Source: Aquiflexum sp041751335 (GTDB lineage: Bacteria; Bacteroidota; Bacteroidia; Cytophagales; Cyclobacteriaceae). Taken from it: 47,202 nucleotides of DNA. The notes under the pieces were generated by a model. That model saw only the letters and a program-made list of their open reading frames with translations. It did not search any database and was not told the DNA's origin. Of this stretch, positions 41,542 to 47,202 are shown piece after piece. The number at the start of each line of letters is the position of its first letter. Positions within the stretch are counted from its first letter, which is position 1. Where the stretch lies: NCBI RefSeq assembly GCF_041751335.1, contig NZ_JBGSXS010000011.1:1-47202 (forward strand), in the 5' to 3' direction. The translations under genes were made by a program, and so were the position numbers.

Positions 41542-41790
41542 AAGTTGGGGGTTTGGTGTTAACATAATTCCATCCAAGTTGATGCTGAATTCAGTTTTTG
41601 ATTTGCTTTACAATCAGGTTTAATCTTAGAGCCCTATATTTTTGGACCTTAATAAAAGCCTTGGAAACACTAATTACTACAACTACTTATCAATTTTTAA
41701 CTTTTTATGGTCATTGTATTGACTAATGAACATTTTTCGAAAGCAAAAGGTTGAAAGAATAGTACAATATTGTATAAAAATAAAGCAAGC

Positions 41791-42966
41791 ATGAAGATCA
41801 AAATAACAATACTGCTTTCAATTCTTGTATTCAATGTCCAAAATATTTTTGCCCAGGATGCCGTTAAAAAAGCTCAACCCATTCTTGGGGAAGTGCCTCA
41901 AAAAGTAGAAGATGTATTTTTACCTGAAGTAAGTGGGGTCAAGGTGGAAGTTTGGGTGGATAGCCTTACCATACCCTGGTCGTTGCGCTTTTTACCTGAC
42001 GGAGATGCCTTGGTTGCCCAAAGAACTGGCAGTATTGTTAGAATTCCTCGAGGAGAAAACCAACAAGTGCACTACCTGAATGTACCTGGTGCAGTGCATG
42101 AAGTGGATGCAGGACTTATGGGCTTGGCCTTACACCCGGACTTTGAAAAAAACTCCTGGATTTATATCATGCATGCCTATAGGAATGAGCAGAATGAGTT
42201 ATTGAGTAAAGTGGTTAGGTTAACCCACCAAGGTGAAACCGCCACAATAGATAAAATCATCATGGATGATATCCCGGCATACGCCATACACCTGGGTGGA
42301 AGAATAGAATTTGGTCCTGATGGCATGTTGTACATAGGAACAGGGGACATGTCCCAGCCATTTGTGGCACAAGATTTTGATATATTGGCTTCAAAAATAC
42401 TAAGGATAACACCCGAAGGCGGCATACCCTCTGATAATCCTTTTGAAAATTCCCCAATTTTCTCTTATGGGCACAGGGTTGTTCAGGGCTTTGCCTGGGA
42501 TCCTGATACAGGTGCATTTTTCAATTCTGAACACGGTCCTTCAGGCGCAGAAGTAGAAAATAGCGTTAGGTACCGTGATGAAATCAATAAAGTGGAAAAG
42601 GGTGGCAACCATGGATGGCCTGTAGTGGTCGGTGCTCCTGGTATTCCTGAATTTATTGACCCAAAGGTTATGTGGAACAAAGCAGCCGTACCACCCGCGG
42701 GAATGACATTTTACAAAGGCGATCTTTATGTAGCTTCCCTAGGTGGTCAGGCTTTAATCAGGATAGTTTTTGACAAAGAAAACGATTATGAAGTGACCAA
42801 AATAGAGCGTTGGTTCTCCTATGCCCCTTCCAAAGGAATTTATGGCCGAATGAGAGATGTTACCTTAGGTCCTGATGGGCATTTATATGTCACCACCAGC
42901 AATACCGATGGCAGGGCACCTTTAAGGATTCATGATGACAAAATACTGCGATTGATATTCGATTGA
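41791..42966 (+). CDS. PQQ-dependent sugar dehydrogenase (soluble glucose/sorbosone type)
   Basis: A 391-residue exported enzyme from the ATG at 41791 (MKIKITILLSILVFNVQNIF, cleavage after AQ); an in-frame TTG seven codons earlier is unlikely. It is a six-bladed propeller of the GSDH family: IPWSLRFLPDGDALVAQRTG, GLMGLALHPDFEKNSWIYIM, HLGGRIEFGPDGMLYIGTGD, YGHRVVQGFAWDPDTG, NSEHGPSGAEV, GGNHGWPVV. Such periplasmic enzymes oxidise aldoses using PQQ, calcium-bound. The usual NHNGG ahead of FGPDG reads IHLGG, keeping the His. Substrate unknown; PQQ synthesis genes are not in view. Confidence 0.88.
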   Translation: MKIKITILLSILVFNVQNIFAQDAVKKAQPILGEVPQKVEDVFLPEVSGVKVEVWVDSLTIPWSLRFLPDGDALVAQRTGSIVRIPRGENQQVHYLNVPGAVHEVDAGLMGLALHPDFEKNSWIYIMHAYRNEQNELLSKVVRLTHQGETATIDKIIMDDIPAYAIHLGGRIEFGPDGMLYIGTGDMSQPFVAQDFDILASKILRITPEGGIPSDNPFENSPIFSYGHRVVQGFAWDPDTGAFFNSEHGPSGAEVENSVRYRDEINKVEKGGNHGWPVVVGAPGIPEFIDPKVMWNKAAVPPAGMTFYKGDLYVASLGGQALIRIVFDKENDYEVTKIERWFSYAPSKGIYGRMRDVTLGPDGHLYVTTSNTDGRAPLRIHDDKILRLIFD

Positions 42967-43043
42967 TCAATCCAACATAAAAAAATTTTATTACCACATA
43001 GATTAATAGAGCACATAGTTATTGAGCAATCACTTTCCTTTTA

Positions 43044-43313
43044 ATTCATGCCATGACTTTGAGTCATGGCATGAATCCCGCTATCTTTCAGTTTGGGTTT
43101 ACCCACAAAAAAACCTTCGAGATCCTGTCGTTCTGGTAGGGAAGATCTCAAAGGTTGTAGGAGTGGAACTTTAATTCCGCAACTGCGGAATCGAAGGTCT
43201 TGAGGATATGTTGTAAGTGTCTTTGCTTATCTTGACCAAGATTAGGGCTAACCAATTACTACGTGTAGTATTTGGGAGAAAACCTTCGGGGTCAAAAAAA
43301 GACCCTAAAGGTT
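43044..43313. repeat. Run of four hairpins in a gene-free gap
   Basis: The 354-base gap 42967-43320 holds no gene but four inverted repeats. A perfect 15-bp stem with TTG loop (43044-43058/43062-43076). An AACCTT-C-GAGATC/GATCTC-AA-AGGTT pair (43112-43124/43144-43156). ATTCCGC/GCGGAAT (43174-43180/43185-43191). AACCTT-CG-GGGTC/GACCC-TA-AAGGTT around a seven-A loop (43281-43293/43301-43313). The second and fourth share the AACCTTC start. The first may end the sugar dehydrogenase transcript and the last that of the M1 peptidase. Confidence 0.75.
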
Positions 43314-43320
43314 ATGGTTT

Positions 43321-45648
43321 TTACTTTCTTCTAGCTTTTTTCATAGGATTATCGCCTATAGAAACTCCTCTTGCCCCACCAGCACCTTTAAACATTTCAA
43401 ACCTGCTTGGCTCATATTGTCTTGGCCAGTAATTGTTGGTTTCATCTATGTCGGCTGTTTCCCTGAACGGATCAAGAACGATACTCTTCACTTCTTTCTG
43501 CTTCGCAAATACTTTAGAGACTTCCCATTCATTCAATCTCCAGATTTCTGCGGGAATCCTTTCCACTTCTGAAGTACCATCTGTATAATTGAACTGAATG
43601 ATCAAAGGCATCACCAAACCTCCGATATTTCTGAATTTCATCTCATAGAAATTCAAACCACTATTGATCAATTCCTTTTCTTTGGGACTTAATCTTGCCA
43701 TAAAATCTTTATAGGCTTTATCATCGTCGGGCGTAACTGCAAATGGATTATAGGTGTAATAGAAATCCCTAGTAGCCGGATCTGCTTCCACAACGGTCAC
43801 TGGGGTGTCTTTCAGGTTGTAGGTTTTACTGACATAAGTCTCCTCAATATCAAATGCTTTCTTTTCGTCCGCTTTTTTCTCAGCTGGAGTTCTGTTGTCC
43901 AACTTGTACCAGTTCACCCCCTCTAAAGAAATATCAACAGGATCTGTCCCATAAAACCACCCCCTCCAAAACCAATCCAAATCGATTCCTGAAGCATCCT
44001 CCATCGTTCTGAAGAAATCATCTGGCGTAGGATGCTTGAACATCCACCGCTGTGCATATTCCTTGTATGCATAATCGAACAATTCACGGCCCATGATGGT
44101 CTCTCTCATAATATTCAGACCTGTTGCCGGTTTTGCATAGGCATTTGGCCCAAACTGAATGATGTTCTCGGAATTGGTCATAATAGGCTCCAACAGATGT
44201 TTTTCACTTTTCATGTAAGGCACAATCTTGTGTGCAGCACCTCTTCTGGAAGGAAAATTCCTGTCCCACTCCTGTTCGGCGAGGTATTGCATAAAGGTAT
44301 TCAAACCTTCATCCATCCAAGACCACTGACGCTCATCGGAGTTGACGATCATTGGGAAATAGTTATGTCCTACCTCGTGGATAATTACACCGATCATTCC
44401 GTTTTTGATGGCCTCTGAATAGGTTCCATCAGCATCAGGCCTTCCATAATTGAAACAGATCATTGGATATTCCATACCATTGGAAGCTTCTACGGAGATG
44501 GCTACAGGATATGGATAATCAAAGGTTCGGGCAGAATACGATTTTAGGGTATGGGCTACAACCCTAGTGGAATATTGTCCCCAAAGTGGATTGGCTTCTT
44601 TGGCATAGTAAGACATGGCCATGACCTCATTGCCACCCTGCTTCACTGCCATGGCATCCCATATTAGTTTTCTGGAAGAAGTCCAGGCAAAATCCCTGAC
44701 ATTCTCTGCATGGAATTCCCAGGTTTTTTTGTCTTTGGCTTTTTGCTTTTCCAATCTCTCCACCTCAGCTTGGGTACGGATGATGACGGGGTTGTCAAAA
44801 GTCTTTTTAGAGGAATTCCATCTATCCAATTCGATTGAACTCAATACTTGTTCAGGATTTTGAAGCACACCTGTGGAACCCACCATGTGGTCTGCAGGCA
44901 CTGTTATTTTCACTTTGTAGTCACCAAAGGTCAGGGCAAATTCACCTCTTCCAACAAACTGCTTATGCTGCCAGCCTTCAAAGTCAGAATACACAGCCAT
45001 TCTTGGGAACCACTCTGCCATGGTGTAAAGGTAGTTTCCGTCTTTTTCAAAAAACTCATAACCCGGACGGCCACCAATGAAACTCATCCTATCATGGATA
45101 TTAAAAGTCCAATCCATGGTGAATTCGGTTTTCTCTCCGGCTTTTAATGGTTGGGGTAAATCAACCCTCATCATGGTCTGCACAATGGTCACAGGAATAT
45201 CATTTCCACCCATGTCCTTTACTGAAAGTATTTTATATCCCAGATCAAGGTCATGCCATAAAATGTTTTCAAGTTGTCTCATGGACATCCTAGGGTTGAT
45301 ACTGCTCTCTGCAATTTTGGGGGTATTGGAATCCTTGGCACGCTCATTTTGATCAAGCTGAATCCAAAGGTATTTGAGGTCATCAGGGGAATTGTTGAAA
45401 TAGGTAACCTTCTGCCAACCTTTGATGGACTGATTGTCATCATTCAATTCAACTTCAATCTCATGATCTGCTTTTTGTTGCCAATACATGTGACCCGGTG
45501 CACCGGAAGCCGTACGGTAAACATTGGGTGACCTCAGCATGGGGCCTAACTGCTCAAACCTTTCTGCATGATTCTGTTCTGACCATTGGGCCATGGCCGA
45601 AAAGCCACCCAGAAATAGCAGCATTAAAACGAGGGATACTTTTTTCAT
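43321..45648 (-). CDS. M1-family metallopeptidase
   Basis: A 775-residue exported zinc peptidase (signal peptide MKKVSLVLMLLFLGGFSAMA). The zinc site is H424-E425-x-x-H428 (VIIHEVGHNYFP) with E447 as third ligand (WMDEGLNTFMQY). The exopeptidase motif normally GxMEN reads GMEYP (391-395), as in many Bacteroidota M1 members. The N-terminal beta domain (about 55-260) and catalytic domain are intact. It likely trims peptides in the periplasm or outside the cell. It is followed on the far side by HupE/UreJ and DUF6702 genes. Confidence 0.92.
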   Translation of the reverse strand: MKKVSLVLMLLFLGGFSAMAQWSEQNHAERFEQLGPMLRSPNVYRTASGAPGHMYWQQKADHEIEVELNDDNQSIKGWQKVTYFNNSPDDLKYLWIQLDQNERAKDSNTPKIAESSINPRMSMRQLENILWHDLDLGYKILSVKDMGGNDIPVTIVQTMMRVDLPQPLKAGEKTEFTMDWTFNIHDRMSFIGGRPGYEFFEKDGNYLYTMAEWFPRMAVYSDFEGWQHKQFVGRGEFALTFGDYKVKITVPADHMVGSTGVLQNPEQVLSSIELDRWNSSKKTFDNPVIIRTQAEVERLEKQKAKDKKTWEFHAENVRDFAWTSSRKLIWDAMAVKQGGNEVMAMSYYAKEANPLWGQYSTRVVAHTLKSYSARTFDYPYPVAISVEASNGMEYPMICFNYGRPDADGTYSEAIKNGMIGVIIHEVGHNYFPMIVNSDERQWSWMDEGLNTFMQYLAEQEWDRNFPSRRGAAHKIVPYMKSEKHLLEPIMTNSENIIQFGPNAYAKPATGLNIMRETIMGRELFDYAYKEYAQRWMFKHPTPDDFFRTMEDASGIDLDWFWRGWFYGTDPVDISLEGVNWYKLDNRTPAEKKADEKKAFDIEETYVSKTYNLKDTPVTVVEADPATRDFYYTYNPFAVTPDDDKAYKDFMARLSPKEKELINSGLNFYEMKFRNIGGLVMPLIIQFNYTDGTSEVERIPAEIWRLNEWEVSKVFAKQKEVKSIVLDPFRETADIDETNNYWPRQYEPSRFEMFKGAGGARGVSIGDNPMKKARRK

Positions 45649-45892
45649 ATTTACTTATTTTACTCTAAATCAATCTATTCTTTTATTTATATGCATTTGT
45701 TGATACTCTACCACCCACCAAATAAATCCCCAATTTCAATCGTATCAGATATTCGATATTCATAGATATTTGTGCGCCGCGGAGTAGAGATTAAAATCCT
45801 TGCGTTCACTTTTGTTTTTCCACATACTCTCAGTAATTCGGTTAGTCACAATTTTACAATCTTGCAATTTTAAAATTTTCGAATTCTCTATT

Positions 45893-46474
45893 TTACCAAA
45901 ACTTCGTATCAATCATCATCATCACTGCCATTCCAAGTACAATTGAAGATATAATCAACGCCCAGTCTTTTTTGTTTACCCCAACAATTCCAACTAATAT
46001 CCCTGCTACTACCATAAAGATGGCCACAATCACCAACTGACCTGCTTCCAATCCTAAATTGAAAGCCAGTAATGGCTGAAATATTGAAGCCTCTTTTCCT
46101 AATAATGACCTGAGGTAATTGGAAAATCCCAAACCATGGATCAGTCCAAAGAAAAGCGCAAAGAAATAATTAACCTGAATTCCACGGCCTGAACTTGGCT
46201 TAGGGGAAAGGATATTACTGAAAGCCGTGATGGCTATTGTGACCGGAATGAGAAATTCCACCCAATCAGAACTGATGCTGACCAATTTCAGGGTGGCCAA
46301 AGCCAAGGTGATGGAATGGCCTATGGTAAAAGCAGTCACCAGAATGATGATCTTCTTCCAGTCCCGCAATACATAAATAGCACATAGTGCTACTACGAAT
46401 AATATATGATCGAATCCTTTAAGATCCAGAATGTGTTGAATGCCTAATTGAAAATACAGTTGAAACTGTCCCAT
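45893..46474 (-). CDS. HupE/UreJ-family membrane protein
   Basis: A 193-residue membrane protein with six or so hydrophobic segments. Histidine motifs of the HupE/UreJ family are present: HILDLKGFDHILFVV (H14, D22, H23), FTIGHSITL (H53) and GLIHGLGFS (H113), which bind metal in nickel transporters of this family. No hydrogenase or urease gene is near, and Bacteroidota members of this type commonly occur without them. Metal specificity unknown. It is divergent from the DUF6702 gene, with about 90 bases between. Confidence 0.88.
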   Translation of the reverse strand: MGQFQLYFQLGIQHILDLKGFDHILFVVALCAIYVLRDWKKIIILVTAFTIGHSITLALATLKLVSISSDWVEFLIPVTIAITAFSNILSPKPSSGRGIQVNYFFALFFGLIHGLGFSNYLRSLLGKEASIFQPLLAFNLGLEAGQLVIVAIFMVVAGILVGIVGVNKKDWALIISSIVLGMAVMMMIDTKFW

Positions 46475-46563
46475 GCGCGCTTTAATAAATTATAACCTGA
46501 ATTATTATCAGGACTGCGAGTATAATGTATAATTTGCAAAGAAAATAAAATAAAGGAAGCCTT

Positions 46564-47052
46564 ATGCAATTGAATTACATTTTCATACTCTTTTTGGGAT
46601 GGAAGGTGTTTTTTCATCCTTTCTATATCAGTCTGACCGAAATCCGCTATAACCCGACCCAAAAGTCACTGGAAATCGCTCAAAAAATCTTTTGGGATGA
46701 TCTTGAGGTCGCGTTGGCTGAGGTCTATAAAACCAAGGTTGACTTTTTGAATACAAACAGTCGGGAGGCGTTGGAAGATATGGTTAAGTCCTACTTGTTA
46801 GAGAAAAATGAAATTATGGTCAATGGCCAAAAGTTTAGCTTGTACTATCTTGGGTTTGAGATTGAAGAAGAAGCAGTTTGGTTTTATTTGGAGGCATTGA
46901 AGGTTCCCATACCTCAGGTAGTCCAAATTCGAAATGAAGTCTTGATCGAACATTTTGAAGGACAACAGAATATTGTCAACTTTTATAAAGATCAGAAACC
47001 AAAAAGCCTGATTTTGTACAAGGGAAAAGAAATAGGTACATTGAATTTTTAA
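46564..47052 (+). CDS. DUF6702-family protein
   Basis: A 162-residue protein with an N-terminal hydrophobic segment (about 1-20) and the family pattern FHPFYISLTEIRYN, LEIAQKIFWDDLEVALAE, followed by a beta-rich domain (GQKFSLYYLGFEIEEEAVWF) and a closing GKEIGTLNF. It is probably exported or anchored. AAAGGAAG, an unusual good Shine-Dalgarno-like sequence for this window, precedes the ATG. The neighbouring HupE/UreJ and M1 peptidase genes are frequent companions as far as I recall, which hints at a joint role with metals. Confidence 0.82.
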   Translation: MQLNYIFILFLGWKVFFHPFYISLTEIRYNPTQKSLEIAQKIFWDDLEVALAEVYKTKVDFLNTNSREALEDMVKSYLLEKNEIMVNGQKFSLYYLGFEIEEEAVWFYLEALKVPIPQVVQIRNEVLIEHFEGQQNIVNFYKDQKPKSLILYKGKEIGTLNF

Positions 47053-47066
47053 TAAATTGCGATATT

Positions 47067-47108
47067 TGTGCCTTTAGGTACAAAATATATCCCGTACCTA
47101 AAGGCACA
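47067..47108. repeat. Perfect 15-bp inverted repeat after DUF6702 gene
   Basis: TGTGCCTTTAGGTAC (47067-47081) and its exact reverse complement (47094-47108) are separated by 12 bases. It begins 14 bases after the stop. No T-run follows immediately. Confidence 0.7.
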
Positions 47109-47146
47109 GAAATCTCACGAAATCAAACTTTTTCTACCCATATTTT

Positions 47147-47169
47147 GCCCCTAAAGGGGCTGTTTTTTT
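47147..47169 (+). terminator. Intrinsic terminator near right edge
   Basis: GCCCCT and AGGGGC pair around AA and are followed by TG and seven T. It could end the DUF6702 transcript together with the preceding inverted repeat. Confidence 0.65.
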
Positions 47170-47202
47170 GTCGTATTTCAGGGGAAATTCAATAAAGCCC
47201 TT

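Overview
The window looks like chromosome from a member of the Bacteroidota, most likely Cytophagales and near Cyclobacteriaceae/Algoriphagus. This is inferred from family content: type IX secretion (T9SS) C-terminal sorting domains, a CHU_C gliding-type C-terminus, a CarboxypepD_reg/plug/outer-membrane beta-barrel receptor, Wzi-type and MG2-like envelope proteins, DUF6702 and FKBP lipoproteins. Candidate promoters fit the Bacteroidota -7 consensus TAnnTTTG, and Shine-Dalgarno sequences are rare. No rRNA, tRNA, CRISPR array, transposase or integrase was seen.

Layout. 1-1587 (-): N-terminal part of a large MG2/plug-like envelope protein that runs off the left edge. 1588-5349 (+): a compact, visibly AT-rich restriction-modification cassette of two XRE regulator/enzyme pairs, each joined by an ATGA overlap (regulator + PLD-family nuclease, regulator + gamma-class N6-adenine methyltransferase), with palindromic candidate operators in front of each pair. 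5412-7129 (-): Omp85-like barrel and GNAT acetyltransferase. 7471-10275 (-): 934-residue secreted YCF48/PKD-like T9SS cargo. 10456-11502 (+): c-heme DUF3365 lipoprotein and a small secreted protein. 11503-11904: a patch of degenerate intergenic repeats. 11905-14293: divergent prfA and rsmB-like genes. 14520-15724 (+): a coupled pair of membrane proteins (ABA4-like plus unknown). 15928-17406 (+): guaB. 17539-18573 (+): YCF48-like lipoprotein. 18754-19491 (+): a solitary HisA homologue whose first catalytic Asp is Trp.

19526-22115 (-): class A beta-lactamase-fold lipoprotein and a BioF/KBL-type PLP enzyme, separated by a striking nested inverted repeat. 22346-24723 (+): unknown lipoprotein coupled to a Wzi-family barrel protein. 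24928-25539 (-): serine hydrolase truncated at an intergenic repeat. 25925-28375 (-): outer-membrane receptor. 28574-29724 (-): Mn-type superoxide dismutase and tadA. 29798-32456: divergent PiT-like and NptA-like transporters. 32453-34340 (-): Lys1-like dehydrogenase overlapping deoC. 34470-35066 (+): ICMT/NnrU-like membrane methyltransferase. 35095-38164 (-): nrnA-like DHH phosphoesterase followed by three FKBP lipoproteins in one tight operon, reminiscent of the gliding lipoprotein GldI. 38354-38776 (+): ndk. 38890-39435 (-): homologue of eukaryotic protein N-terminal glutamine amidohydrolase (NTAQ1). 39684-40350 (+): decayed CHU_C secreted protein. 40509-42966 (+): fasciclin lipoprotein, small unknown protein, PQQ-type sugar dehydrogenase. 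43321-47052: M1 metallopeptidase, HupE/UreJ and DUF6702.

The best candidates for something new are the dual-regulator restriction-modification cassette, the bacterial NTAQ1 homologue, the HisA-like protein with a lost catalytic Asp, the nrnA-FKBP-FKBP-FKBP operon, and the rich set of intergenic inverted repeats and degenerate short-period repeats, one of which marks the end of a truncated gene. All calls are from reading the sequence; no database search was possible.
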